A stretch of 64,000 nt of DNA from Alnus glutinosa (taxonomy: Eukaryota; Streptophyta; Magnoliopsida; Fagales; Betulaceae), in contig NC_084894.1 of assembly GCF_958979055.1 (NCBI RefSeq), positions 20,925,616 to 20,989,615 of the forward strand, in the 5' to 3' direction. A model generated the notes under the pieces. The model had not been told where the DNA came from. It was given only the letters and a program-made list of their open reading frames with translations, and searched no databases. The translations under genes were made by a program, and so were the position numbers. This document shows, one piece after another, positions 36,368 through 50,262 of the stretch (position 1 is the stretch's first letter; every line of letters begins with the position of its first letter).

Positions 36368-39300
36368 TTAGAATGTGAGGACCTGTTTTGGTTGGCTCCC
36401 TAGTTTTCCAAGTGCCTTGTCCAATGCACTGTGAAAATTGTTGAAGGGAACCAGTTCCATCCTGCAAAGAGGAGATTCTCAATATATTAACATGCTGCTA
36501 TGGTATATGATCAGAAAGATAAAAACCAAATGGCGGTTAAGTAATTTTGTCTATGAAAAAGAACATACTCATATTTCAACTTCCCTTCTCTTGCTCGGTC
36601 CAGGAGGTAATCTATCATACTTCTGCACTCTTTTGCTTTATCTGTACTCATCCATTTCTGTAACCAGAATCCCCTCAAAGAAAGGTCCTGCAAAACAGAT
36701 AGATGCAAACATGATATAACAGACAGGTATAGATCCGATGAAAAGCACGTGTATTGAGAATGATAAGCATAAAAACCCATTTCATTTAGAAAGATGAAAC
36801 AATCCCAAAACTCATTAGCCAACAAATCAAACCCACTGTATGGCAATGCCAGTCCTATATTTCCCTTCTATTCTGCACCAAATGCATTGTTTCAAAATTT
36901 CACAATATCTGTTCAGTTTGCATCCATTTCAAGATCTTAATTAATCTGACCTTCTGGCTATGCAAATTTTTATAACAGTTAACAGAGATTCATATCATGC
37001 AAGTAGTGCAAATTTCATCCCCACCAAACTTCATTTAATCCACATCAGACCATATTATCTTTCTTGACCCCTTCCTACCCCAGTTTAGTTTTGCATGTGT
37101 CAAGCTTTATCTCAGCTTAATAATAATTGGAGAGGTCCACATTCATGCCTCCTTAAATTTTTAATTGGAACTTCAAATCTCTCAAATAGATGATGCAGGA
37201 ATAGAAGGAAAATCCAAAAAGGTCAACCAGAAGATAGCATTGCACAAACGGCAATATAAAACTTGTTGCATTATGAGCTTGCATAGAGCCTGGCACACGT
37301 TATATGCATCCAGATCAGGAAGAATCATCCTACTTGTTTAAGGAAGCAAAATGCAATCAGTAAAAACACAACGAAAAACAATTAGACCTTTTTCATAATG
37401 AATTTGGCTTTATCATATTGTCCACTCCAGGATTATATTCAGAATAGGAGTATGATGAAGGTTTAATGGCTAACTTTCAAAAAGCTAATCAGATAAACCA
37501 GTGAATCGCAGGACTGCAACAGCATTACTTTTTCTTCATATACTACAGCCAGTTATACTCTAAGAGCTAGCTGGTGACTTGCAAACTCAACAGTAACTCA
37601 ATTTCATGCATATGTGGGAGGATAGGATGCTGAAGTAAAACATACAGGATATTTCACTCTCACTAGTTTTCCAGTGTCAACAATTTTGAAGCATAGAAGA
37701 TTGACATCAGAAACCAAATGTATCTCAAGGAATGTTCAACTATACAATTGTTATGCAAGGACAGAAACCACACAACTGTCATGCAACTACACAATTCCTT
37801 TTTTCTTTTTCTTTTTTTTCTTTTTTTTTCTTTACAAATGCATGTTTAGATTGGTGGAACACTTAATTTTATAAGAGAATGATAGATGGATTTCCATCAA
37901 TCTTATAATGCCAACCAGTTGGAGTTGGCCAGACATATAGTAGTTGCTATCTAGAGCTAAAGACAGCTATCATGTTCAGTTATAATTTTTTGTTTTTTGA
38001 ATTAAGTAATCGAGATATCATGTTCAGTTATAGTATTACAATACAGACTGTTGTCTTTAATATCTACTCTTATCTCCAACTTCCTTCAACTGGTTCTTCT
38101 TATATCTACCAATTGACAGTTCATAGCCCTCCTTTTGTGATCAGACTTTCTCAATCAAGGTTTATTATGTAAAGGCCACTTCAAGGTTATTTCAATCTAC
38201 TGGTTACCAATTTAGAATTACTCATCATCCCAGTTTACCTTAAATAACAAACATGAAGTTTCTTAATTGCTGAAACTTTGCTCCGATAATTAACAATTAG
38301 AAGAGGAAAACTGCTAAACAAAGAAAGGAAAGGAAAGCATGGCTTACTTTAAAAATGAAAGATGACGTTGATACAGTAATAGGTTTTTTAGACATTCCAC
38401 CATATGTTACCATAGTTCCTCCCTGTCTGAAAACAAGAAACAAAAAAAAGGAAAAAAAAAAAAAAAAAAAACTCATTATATATCTCAAAGAATATTAGAT
38501 TTCAGAGCCAAATTAAAAACGCTTAATTTTCTCAAAAAATAAAGCATAGCATATGACACCTCAAAAATTTGAGAACCAAGGAAGCAGCATTTCCACCAAC
38601 ACAGTTAAATCCCAAAGCAGGTTCAGGTAGACTACCCTAGCACATTAATGAGAGTAAATTAGAAAACATCAGAATCAAACAAGTCATGATTTGTGCACCA
38701 CATTAATGAGATGTTAAAAAAATAAAAATAAAATAAAATAAAAATAATAATAATAATAATAAAAAAAAAAAAACATAAGCTGAAGAACTCATATTCTAAG
38801 AAACAAAGATAGCTGCCAGAGAACAATGCGTTTAACCAGCCTTTACATATGGGAAAGGATAAACACCTCTGGTTCCCCCTACATCAGACAGTACTAACTT
38901 TAATTAGTCAATAGAACACAGTACCAGGAGACCTTTGACATTCTTCACTGCCAGTTGACTCTCAGTAAAAACTTCATCAGCACCAAGATTTTTAAGCTTT
39001 TCTTTTGCTTCATCTGATCCAGCCCTGCAGGAACAGATGGCGGTAAGCGAAAGATTCTCATAGAAAAATTATTTTGTTAGAGGAAGGAGATTATGAGAAA
39101 AAAACTAACATGCACTAACTGCTCAATTGTTTATGAGTTTATACATAGACTGCGCATTAGCAAACACAGGTAAGCAAGCTAACGAACTTTGAGCCAAAAT
39201 TTCGGATAAGCACCTGTCCCTTATTATATTTATACTATGGATACCACGATACTGTGCAAGCTGAATAATGCAGTGTCCCACAATGCTTGTAGCCCCATTT

Positions 39301-41163
39301 TGCACAATAGCATCTCCTATTCAAACCAAGCTAGTAAGGGTTAAGCAGGTAAAAGGATAGAGTACTAAAATTAGGAATATGCCCCCCGTACCTGAGTTTA
39401 AAGTAATAAAGTCTTCGAGCATTTTTAGAGCAGTCAAAGGATTAACAGTAATTGTGGCAGCATATTCCATAGGTGAATCCTTATTAATTTTGTGCCAGAC
39501 ACTCTGATCTTTCACAATGTAAGTCTGCCATGTCCCTAAGCAGAAAAAAAATTATCATTGTCCAATATGGTAAAGCAAAGCATGCAAATTCTCTATCCAT
39601 GAATTGTAGAAAATATGCCTTGTTATATGTCTTAATGAGACAAAACTGGTTCTCTTAACTTTCTTAACAACCAAGAACATTTTGCAGCTTGGCAGTCATC
39701 CTTGAGCTTTAATGAGAAAAAAAAACTCATTCTTTCACAGCTTTTAACTGTTAAAGTAGTGGATTTTTCAGCCCTTCTAAATCCAGCCCCTTCTCCTTTT
39801 CCCATTGGGTGCAACATATCATGTTCTATATAATTGCACAGCATTTACTATGCCCAGCTTTGCATTTTTACGATAAAATTGTGCAATTTAAATAAAAACA
39901 ACTCAAAAGCTGAGCAGCGTGACAGCAAAGACTGAAACAGTTTTGCTCTCCAGTCTTCAGGTAGTTGCTATTCCATGCATTTTCCCAGATTTCTCAATTC
40001 TTGGTTACTTTTGACTTTTTTATGACATTGTCTTCTCCTGTTTGCTTCTGGCATTCTTGGGTCGTCTCAAAGCAAACAATATATAAATCTTTGCTTAATT
40101 TAAAAGAAATGCGTTCAAAAAACTTCTATTTAACATAAATTCAAGAAAAACTCACTTTGATAAGCCATAGGACCTCCTAAATGCTGGGAAACAAAGCCCA
40201 AGTAAATGAAAAGCAACTCTTAATTATCTCTGCCAAACAGAAAACATACCAGAAGAAGGTGGAGATGGGATGACCCAATCACCAGGCGAGAGACCCTTAA
40301 CAGCAGAGCCCACTGAGTGTACCTCTCCAACACCCTCATATCCTCCAACTGCAGGCACTTGTGGCCTCACAGGGTACACACCTACAGCAACATCCACGAA
40401 CCATTTCTAACACTTTTTGTCAAATTATTTCAGACAAAGTAGGGAAGAAAAAAAAAAAAAAAAAAAACTACCCAAGAAGAACGCAATATCAACTTCAAAT
40501 TACCCATGAGGAAAAAAAATAACATTTTTCAATAACCTGATACTTTTTTTCATTCAATTTATATAAAAGAATATACTGCATATTCCTAGCATTCGGATTT
40601 GTTTGGCTGATCATAAATGTAAAATTCAAGATCTAATATCACTTTTTAGTTGCATGTAGAAACCTAAAAGCCCTACTCAATTAAGCTTAACACGGCCATT
40701 TAGCTCAATTAAGCAGCCCAATGGAGGCTAATCTATTAGATCAACCCTAATCAATGCATTACGAATATTCACATCAAAAGAGGACCAAAAGAACAAAGAA
40801 AATACGAAGAAAGCGAACCTTCAATCCGGTTGATATCAGAGGGATTGATAGGAGCGGCAAGCATTTTCACGCAGACGTCGTTCTCTTTCACTTCTACCGG
40901 CGGTAGCTCTATCATTCTGCAACCCAAACACAAACACTGAAACAAAATAAAAGAAATAAAGCTCGGTGGTATAGGGTAAGGGTTTTGAGTTAGGACCTGG
41001 TGACAGTGTCGGGTGGACCGTGGTGCTCGTAGACGACGGCCTTAGACGGCGGCGACATGGTGGCCGAGAACGCTCGCACGCGTAGGGTTTGTGCCCGTGG
41101 CACGAGGTGTGACCATGATGGTCCACTCAGAGCTTTCAGAGCTACTGATCGCACCGACGCCAT
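36368..41163 (-). CDS. Mitochondrial trans-2-enoyl-CoA/enoyl-ACP reductase (MECR-type)
   Basis: Ten exons (minus): 41163-40997, 40916-40819, 40381-40250, 39535-39392, 39316-39214, 39024-38925, 38636-38560, 38426-38348, 36687-36569, 36461-36368; 370 aa, in frame. It catalyses the NADPH-dependent last reduction of mitochondrial fatty acid synthesis, which feeds lipoate. It is a medium-chain dehydrogenase/reductase. Residues 1-35 (MASVRSVALKALSG..., basic, no acids) form a presequence before MSPPSKAVVYEHHGPPD. INPSDINRIEGVYPVRP and VGGYEGVGEV (Tyr103 at the position of the family's catalytic Tyr) follow. QNGATSIVG (186-194) is the nucleotide-binding loop, and GGTMVTYGGMSKKP is typical of this family. 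The upstream ATG at 41163 is preferred to the in-frame Met at 41058 because it supplies the targeting peptide. It resembles remembered Arabidopsis At3g45770. Intron 8 is 1.66 kb. Confidence 0.93.
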
Positions 41164-41689
41164 TTCCGTCTCTCCCTGTCGGAGCTTACAGTGTCTGCTC
41201 TACGCTTTGCGCTTTTGTGGCTTTTCTTATCCTCAGTTATAAAACGCACCGTTTTACTTTCTCACAAGACGGTTTCCGTTCTTGAGAAACGCTCTATCGT
41301 TTTGCTGCAAACACAGTGCCCTTCCGTTCCGTTGGATTATTGTCGTTAAAACGTTCGAAATTCTTTCTCTTTTTTTTTTTCTTTTTTTTTTTTTTTCTTT
41401 TTTCTTTTTAAATAAACGTTCGAAATTCAAATATAGTTCGTTTATTTTAAAATTTTTAAAATGGCTTCAAACCTTTTGCTGTTATTAAGGTTTATTAACA
41501 ATCAAAAAATAATCTACAAAATTAGGAGTAATTATTTATAGTTTAATAGTGATAATTCTTCATAAAACATTAGCAAATATTAATTTTGCTTTTAATTTTC
41601 AGCAATAGATCAATACGAATAGGACCTCGACACGAATATACCATATTGAACTTATGAAGAAGCTCAGATAGTTATCTTAATGGACCTCA
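41164..41689. other. Upstream region of the enoyl reductase gene
   Basis: No gene to the right. On the minus strand an AT-rich motif (gttttataactg, about 41235-41246) lies some 75 bp before the start codon and could be a TATA element or leader. T-rich tracts at 41366-41408. Confidence 0.3.
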
Positions 41690-42005
41690 TTTGTAATGGC
41701 ATCTTCCAACTAGTATAATAATTGTTCGCTTTGGATCAAGACCGCACGGTTTTGTTCTTGAATTTTACCTCAAAATGTCTCATATCATTTAAAAAGAGCA
41801 TGATCTATATAAACACATTACATTTTTCATACTCATGCAATGTGAGATGTCATAATCACCCCTTTTTGGGACCTAGCATCCCCGCTGATGACATTTATGG
41901 GCTTGCACACGCTCCTCTCATCTCAGGTTGGAATCCTGGCTCTAATACCATATGTAACAGCCCATTCTAAGTGGTATGATATTGTTTGTTTTGGGTCAAA
42001 CTATA
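41690..42005 (-). mobile_element. TRIM/LTR remnant with primer-binding site (minus strand)
   Basis: At 41936-41953, ggctctaataccatat is the complement of an initiator-Met tRNA primer-binding site (tggtattagagcc). Next to it, tgtaacagcccattct (41954 onward) is the end of an LTR. To the left, 41722-41850 holds the other end of the same LTR type (gttcgctttggatcaagacc ... caatgtgagatgtcata). LTR ends of this kind (tgtaacagccc ... gatgtgggatgttaca) are common in plant TRIM-like elements. Both LTRs appear truncated. Confidence 0.7.
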
Positions 42006-42240
42006 AGTATATGATTATATAGGTCAATCATAACTCGATTTATTTAATTAAATTGATCAAATCTCTTAATCATGACACGACCCGTTTAAATAAACATGTG
42101 ACATGACTAACATAACCTCTCTAAAAAACAATTAAAAAAAAAAAAACTCACTGGGTTAACCCGAACACGACCTATTTCTATCCATTTCAACCTGTGTTAA
42201 TATAAATGAGTTAAAATGACCCAACTTCTTGATATGAATT
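41990..42240. repeat. 'gacacgaccc' repeat family fragment
   Basis: Contains atgacacgacccgtttaaat, gggttaacccgaacacgacc and related motifs. Degenerate, no clear ends. Confidence 0.5.
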
Positions 42241-42613
42241 GATTAGCACAATTTCGTACTCATTATACATATTTATAACTAAATTTATGACGATCTATTT
42301 AATAATTGATATCTAATTATATATAATCATAATTAATAAAAATAACTAAACTTTTAAGCGCAATATCCAATCAAATATAATATTTTAGGGCAATAAAATT
42401 AATTCACATTTAAAAGAAAGCTCCTGCTAGTGCTCCAATAGCACTCTATAATATTCTTAGCTAAGGAAGATGGTGTTTTATGGTATTAAATTTTGCATGC
42501 TAAAAACTTTACCAACACATAATATCCCATGAAAAGTTATCTCGGCTCTAGCTTATCTTAGGGTATGAGTAGTTTAATTAAATAAGGATAGTTGTAGTTA
42601 TTTATTTAATGCA

Positions 42614-43271
42614 CTATTTATTTCAACGTAAAATATTTTTTGTCGTAAAATATTTTCAACGAAATCATTTTTTCAAAAAAAAAATGATTTTCTTGAAAAT
42701 ATTTTTAGGCGTTTGGCTTGTACGAACAGATCACTAACGGCATAAAACGGAATCCGGTAACTGTTGCTGGAATCTGACCAGTATGACCAAGTTCGCCGAA
42801 ATCCCGCTGCATTGGCTGGAGGTACGCTGGGATTTGGAAACGTCGCCGGATTCCGACAAAAAATTTTAGATTCCGAATGTACTGGTCAGATTCCGGGGGA
42901 CCAGATTTTGGCATCGGCCGGATTCCGAGCGACCATCGCCGGAATTCGGCCAGTGCTGCCTAATTTCGACAATCGGATACAAAAATTCGGGGATCTTCGG
43001 CGGTAGAGTTGGGCTACCAACAAACTTCAATACCCAGCTGTGGCGGATTTCCACAAACGTACGTGCAAGAATTAAGAGTTTAAATCCAAAAAACAATTTA
43101 CGATTTTTTAAATCCAAAAAACAATTTACCGTTTCAAAACCGTAAATCAATTTTCAAAAATTAAATAAGCTTTTATGGTCAAACTGAAAATGATTTCCTT
43201 TGGCTATTATTTTCGTCTCCACCAAACACAAAAAAAAATACCAAAAACATTTTACGTCGAAACAAACAGAG
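42614..43271. mobile_element. MITE family 1, copy C
   Basis: Left end ctatttatttcaacgtaaaa and right end ttttacgtcgaaacaaacag are inverted repeats. The core carries gattccgg motifs and, near 42955-43045, the phrase cggatacaaaaattcgggga followed by gggctaccaacaaactt, which matches copy B. No target duplication is evident. Confidence 0.7.
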
Positions 43272-43878
43272 TATAAGTTAGTCTTTTAATTATTATAGTA
43301 CTATGATGCATAAGTCATTTAGTAGTAGGTTTCTATTGTTCATTGTAAGAGTTTATCTTCAAGTCTTTTAGTTTGATTCAGTTTGAGTTGTGTAGTTATG
43401 TAGTCCTCTATTTAAAGGGTGATCATCAATTTATAAAGACTAAGTAGAAAATTAATCTCAAGCCTTATATTTGCAAAAGTCTAGGTTCTTTCAGAATTTA
43501 AGGTTTAAATTTCTTCAAAGCCTAACAATTTATCACGTTATGTAATCTGTTCATTTACGAAACAGATGGAGATTCGGAAAACATTGTCACTTGCAAGGTA
43601 AAACATGTTTTCCTAGAATCTTGGGGCTAGCCATTTAAACTGAATAAAACCTATTCAAAAGTTTTGAGTAATCAAAACTGTTAACCAAACAAGAAATTGT
43701 CCTCCTTAAAAATAGATTCAAAATGTTGGGAGAGGGGGGACCCGTGGATTACTCCAATTTAACGTACGCCAACTGTATGAATGAATGAATGGATCAATAC
43801 CGCGTCGTTTCCCACCCTGATTACAACAGCGGAGGCGGAGGAGCATATTAGTAGGGTTTGTTCCTGGTGGATTTTCTT

Positions 43879-43918
<40 letters not shown>

Positions 43919-44198
43919 ATGCTGCTCCATAAATTGCACCATCAAAGATTTGACTTGGTTTTAATGCTCTTAATTAATGCTACTCATCTACCTCCTAAGT
44001 TAGATTAAATACTCTCTTTTTTTCTTTCTTTTTTTTTTTTTTAATTTTAGGTTGATGAATATGATCTTATTCTTTTCAAGTAAAAAGAAAAAGAATTGTT
44101 TTATAGTTCATATTTTATTTTATTGTATATATCTAAGTTATATGTAATGTGATATTATTTAAAAGAAAACCCCTTCTATGAGGTAATGGCAGAAAACA
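43272..44198. other. AT-rich intergenic DNA with an (AC)n(AT)n microsatellite
   Basis: No gene. A compound (CA)n(TA)n tract lies at about 43878-43918. Confidence 0.5.
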
Positions 44199-44956
44199 AG
44201 AGTTTTTTGCCCACCAATAAACACTCAACACGTCAGTTTAGCACATCAAAATACTATAGGGTGAAAACACCAAATCACACCAAATTTATACACCCAACCC
44301 ACTGAAATGCCATCTCCATTCTCCATCACCACCTCCCCAACCCAACCCGCCACTACTGCCACCACAAATTCACAATCGCAGTCGCCACCAATGGGTTGGT
44401 CGGCGAAGTTGGAGTCGACCTGGGCCGACGGTGAGTGACGGCCCGAACAGAAGGGTTGCGCCGAAGGCTACCCCTAGACCTCGGGGGTGGCCGCCCCATG
44501 GACCGAGGGTAGTTGCGCGGCCACCCCCAGACCTCGAGGGTGGCCACACGGGCGTGGCCACCTTGAGCCAACTTTGGGTCTGAGAAGAGTCGATCCTTCC
44601 TGTCTAGAGACTACCCACCTTGTTCGGCTCCATCGCATCGTCATCTTCTTCCTCGAGTTCCGACGCCTCCACGTCACATGAAAAGCCTCAATCCGGCCGT
44701 GGATTTGCCTATCTCGGGACACCAAGGAGCGTTTTGCCCAGAATATTGGAGGTTTTCAAGGCCATAGGTGTCTAGTGTGGGGCGGTGGCTGGGAGGATTT
44801 TTTTTTTTTTTTTTTTTTTTTTTTCTATTTCTAAAGACTAAAAGAGTGAAAGAAGGAGGGATGGTCCGGTATTTTGCCATCATTTACTTTTCTTTTGGTT
44901 TTTTTGTTCTTTGCTAATATGTCAATCTCTTATAGGTGGGCAAAAAGGTCTTAATT
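44199..44956. mobile_element. Possible MULE-like MITE with a GC-rich interior
   Basis: The ends agttttttgcccaccaata and the complement of tataggtgggcaaaaaggtc form an approximate 30-bp inverted repeat. Inside, 44290-44760 is GC-rich with overlapping ORFs on both strands (repeated ggtggccgc/cctcgg motifs), none similar to a known protein. It may be a captured host fragment. No clear target duplication. Confidence 0.45.
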
Positions 44957-45530
44957 TTTGTCACTACCAAAATAGAAGTTATACTCTATTTAAAAATAAT
45001 ATAATAAATACACCATTAATTACATCTCGTTATTGAAAGCAAACTATCTTAATTCTTAAGCAAGCATAGACGAAAATCCAAATGGCTGCAGCCTAGCCTG
45101 CACGTGTATTCAGCAAACTAAAAGGAATTTTTTAAAGAAAAAGAGAAAAGGTGGCTCCTAGTCATTGGTTTCCTTATATAACATGTTCACGGGTAGCCAT
45201 CCACCGACAGAGTTCTTTAGAGCGGAAATTGAATGTATAACTACCACGCTATTCTAATTTAAAAAGAAAGGAAAATGTTAGATTTATAATACTAATATAA
45301 ACATAATAACCCTTTACATAAGGATGAGCTCTATACACTAGGACTTACCTTTATGTGAGGGGTTGTTGTGTAGTTATTGTGATGGTGTAGTGTAAGAATC
45401 AAATTCCTAAAAAAAATGGGAAGGATTGCACCCGGATTAAAATTCTCGTAAATTATGTCTGAATTTAAAAAAATTCGAATTGTTAATTGTGAGATCTCTT
45501 ATATGCGAGTCGGTGATTCTGAGACCCTGC

Positions 45531-46427
<897 letters not shown>

Positions 46428-46441
46428 ACCAACCATTTGAT

Positions 46442-47804
46442 TTTTTTTTTATTTTTTATTTTTGATTCAAAAATCTCTTTCAATATATAGAAAAAGACAA
46501 AGCGATCAAATGTCTAGGGTTATAAAGATTCCCTAATAAACCAAGCCAGAGGCACTAAGGTGAGAGTTTCCTCCACCGGGCAAAGACAAACTCAGACCAC
46601 AAAAGACCAGAACTGCTAAAAACAACCTAGACAATAGAATAATGCTTTTACGGTACATGAACCATTACTAGATCTAGGAGAATACAACATTCTAAGATAT
46701 AAAATAACTTTTACAGACCAGGTTCTGATCTTAAAACACAGAGCAGCTAATAAACCAAGCTAAAGGACTAAGGTGAGAGTTTCCTCCACCAGGCAAAGTC
46801 AGACTCAGACCACAGAAAGACCACAATTGCTAAAAACAACCTAGACAACAGAATAGTGCATCTACAGTACATGAACCATTACTAGATCTAGGAGAAGACA
46901 ACATTCTAAGCTATAAAATAGCTTTTACAGACTAGGTTTTGATTTTAAAACACAGAGCAGCTGTAAAAAATAGCCAAAACACAAAAAAACAACAAAAACA
47001 ACTACAAATACACGGCCGAACCATAACTCCCAAAACCCCTTGTTACTCGACGGTTGGATGCACACACTGAGATACAAACTACGTGCACTACCGAAACCGT
47101 TCCTTGAATAACGCCCATAAAGCCGCACCTGATAAAATCGCCCGAAACACTGAAACAAGTCCGGAATTTGTGATCTAACCGTGCTTTGCCACTACTGCGA
47201 GAAAGCCGAAGAAAAACCACCGAAACCGCCGATCCCCTTACTCCCTAAACTGCCGATCTAGTGGAAATCCCTAGTCTACTGCTATAGCAATTAGCTATGA
47301 AAATCATCTGAGCAAAGTTGTCTCCGACAAAGCCATTCAAACCAGCAGCGAGTGAACCAAAGCCTCCTATTGAAAATCAACGCTGTCAGGCCGAAATAAC
47401 CATGGATCTTGGACCTGAGCGAAATCGTCTCCTACGTGCCATCCAAAACATCAGCGGCATATCGCAAATTTCTATTCGAAAACAAAACACTAGGCGCCAC
47501 AAATCAGACCAAAAAAGCCATGGACAAAGCCCAAATCGGGGAAGTGGGAGAAAATCCACCGCCTGTACACCCCATCTCCATCCCAAAACAGGACGAGATA
47601 ACACAACCACTTCACCTCTTCGGATGCCGATAACACACAAAGAAAGAAGAAACTTTATTTATAAACAAAACCTACCACAAAACTACAAGGGTGGAGGGAA
47701 GCGAAAGGCTCCCCTCCTTCATTATCTCACGCAAAGGTCACTACTCAGAGGAAAAAAATCGCTATAAGAGAGAAGGGTATGACTCCTCATAAAATTTTCT
47801 ATTT
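46442..47804 (-). mobile_element. Non-autonomous LINE-like retroposon, copy 1
   Basis: Minus orientation. The A-rich tail lies at the left end (complement of ttttttattttttatttttg). A 14-bp direct repeat, ACCAACCATTTGAT / ACCAACTATTTGAT, flanks it (46428-46441 and 47805-47818), as expected from target-primed reverse transcription. The 5' part has the same hairpin-like gggaag-cgaaagg-ctcccc stem and CT-rich start as copy 2. No reverse transcriptase is encoded. Positions 46534-46966 hold a ~216-bp tandem duplication. Confidence 0.75.
46534..46966. repeat. ~216-bp tandem duplication within LINE-like copy 1
   Basis: Two adjacent units, each starting aataaaccaagc and ending aacacagagcagct, share nearly all of their sequence (tgagagtttcctccaccggg, tgaaccattactagatctag). 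The second begins at about 46750. Confidence 0.9.
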
Positions 47805-47818
47805 ACCAACTATTTGAT

Positions 47819-49276
47819 AAATTATTGTTAAATAAATAAATAAAAAATAAAGAATTAGTTGAGACTGTTAGGTAGAATTGTTGTAGGATAAAAATCTGGT
47901 ACGTAATATTACCCAAAAAAAAATTATTTTTTTTATGAGGTAGTCTCTCAAAAATTAAAATTTAATTTCCTCCCCTCAATTAATTTTTTAAGTCTTACCC
48001 CCACACTAAAATTCTAATTTATGCTCCTGCATTACTATATACTTATATTTGGCGTGACACAAATGTCTTCCATTTTTCTACATGCATGATGCAACGCATA
48101 AATTTTGTGACAAGTGTAATTAGGGATTGTATATTTGTTGATCACAGCCATCCACGTGTAGGAGTTCTTTGGATTGTAAACAGCCGGTGGAACTTTCTAC
48201 GCCACTCGTTGCATCATTATTTGTTGTACGCTCGGAATAGTCGCACCGACCGTGCCCAAAAACTTAATTTGACCTTTTTTTTAAAAAAAAAATTAAAATT
48301 AAAGTCTTACTTATTTATTATTAGTATTTTTGTTTTAATTCTTTTGGACAGACGTTAAATGTACCTTTTGTGTGTATTTGGTCTTGGACACGGTTCGGTT
48401 CTAGAGTGAGAATCCTAACGTAATCCCACCACTATGCTTAATTGCTTATTGTTGAGACTATGCCATTGTGGGGAACATGATTTGGCAGTCAAAATTGACT
48501 ACCTGATCATTTGCCTCAAAAGTCATATATACTTTTTTATTATTATTATTTTTTAATTATTTTTAGTTAAAGGCATTTTGTTGTACTAACGAAGATGCTC
48601 ATGATTATTAAGTCGCATATTAATTTATTATTAAGTGAGATGAGATTTTATAATTGATAAAGAGAGCTCGAATTGACATAATTGTAATTTAACTAGTAAT
48701 TTTTTAATAATAACACAAACTTAACCTGCATTTTTTTTTTATAGCCGTTACATTTCTAGTATAATAGAAAGGATTGAGTTGATTTAGTGGTAATGGACAT
48801 GACTTCAAGTCTCTATGAATACGATTAAGGATGTCAATTCGTGTTCGTGTGTCGAGTTCAAGTCGTATCGATGCATGGGTATAAGACTATATATGTCAAC
48901 TTAAACCCGACTCATTTAATTAAACGAATAAAACCTCTCAACCCTAACTCTCTAATTTTGTATTGAGTTCGTGTCGAATTCGCAGGTCACGTAAAAAATT
49001 ACATGTATGTTACTTGTCGAATTCGGGTCGTGTTGATGCATTTTTATAAGACTATATAGGTCAGTTATAATCTGACTCGTTTAATTAAATAGGTGAAATT
49101 TTTCAATCCTAACATTTTAATTTTGTATTGAGTTGACAAGTTTCATGTAAAAATTTAATAACCCTAAACATGATGCTTCTATTCTGACAAGACTCATGCC
49201 CCATTGGTCATTTTTTGAGTGATAGGTTTGATGGTGAATAATACAAAAGCTTGTGTCTCTTTCATTTTTCACTTAG
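47819..49276. other. AT-rich intergenic DNA with a 'gacacgaccc' fragment
   Basis: No gene. About 48831-49163 is a degenerate repeat of the gacacgaccc family (tgtcaattcgtgttcgtgtg ... ggtcacgtaaaaaattac, itself partly duplicated at 48990-49150). Confidence 0.45.
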
Positions 49277-49293
49277 CAGATTGAAATTGATTT

Positions 49294-50262
49294 TTGAACG
49301 GGGACCATTCATTCAATCCAGAAAAGCCCGAAGGCAAATACAACAGCCCGAAGGCAAAAAACACAGTCCCAAAGCTACATCAGAAGCCCGAAGGCATAAG
49401 GCAGTGAGTAGAGATGAAGAATCCCTAAACACTAAGCTAGGAACAAACCTAACTTAAAGCAGCTACTAATGCAACAAGCTAAAAATACAAGAACAAACAT
49501 TTGACACTCTCTTAACAATAACGATCAACCCACCTAAAATGAAAGGGCTTGATCTAGCTCACAAAGCCACCTAAATGCCCAAGTAAATTTTAGCCCATCA
49601 CAAAAGCAAACTGTAAAAGAAAGCAAGAATATACAAAAGAACATAAACAAAACGCTAAGCCGGCAAACAGAGGATCTCCCCTACTGCAACCAGTAAACAG
49701 ATTTGCCGGAAAACACCATCCAGACGGCCGGAAAAATGGCGCGTGGCCCATACTCGCAAGCTACACCTCGACACGTGCAAACCACTCTCCGAGTGTGGAG
49801 GTTCGACACAGCCGAAGGTTGAGGCGACGGGAGCTGAGACTGACGGCGAATAACACGGGGAGGGTCATGTCACAAGAACTCCAGCATAACCATGTAGATC
49901 TAACCCAAAAAGACTGCTGGAGAAACACGAACAAGATCACTCCCTTGAACGACTTAAAATGAAAAGTAACTGTCCAAAACAAAGATGAAAAAACAACAAT
50001 TAAAGAACAAATAAACAAAACTCTATAGCCCCAACAGCTAGGAGAACAACATCCACCACCGGAGACTAGCCGGGGGGAACAAAACTCCCACTGGAACAAG
50101 CCAGGGGACCAAAAACCACTCTAACTTACAAAGAAACTAGAGGGAGAAGCACCACCGGGAGGAGGGAGGCGAGAGGCCTCCCTCCCCCGGAGAAAACAAC
50201 TCTCGAAAAAACTCTCTCTCTCTAGACGACAAAAACGAGACTCTCTCTCTCTAACTCTTTAT
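49294..50262 (-). mobile_element. Non-autonomous LINE-like retroposon, copy 2
   Basis: Flanked by a perfect 17-bp direct repeat starting CAGATTGAAATT (49277-49293 and 50263-50279), a clear target-primed insertion signature. Minus orientation: the CT-rich start (gagagagagagtctcg) is at the right, and the left end reads ccccgttcaa as its 3' terminus. Near the 5' end a gggaggcgagaggcctccc hairpin resembles copy 1. Near the 3' end the phrase gcccgaaggca occurs three times. No reverse transcriptase. Confidence 0.85.

Noticed and set aside
44353..44883. Pro/Arg-rich ORFs
   Set aside because: Overlapping on both strands in GC-rich DNA within a probable MITE; no family similarity.
47318..47767. 149-codon ORF
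   Set aside because: Antisense to the LINE-like element and not reminiscent of any retrotransposon protein.
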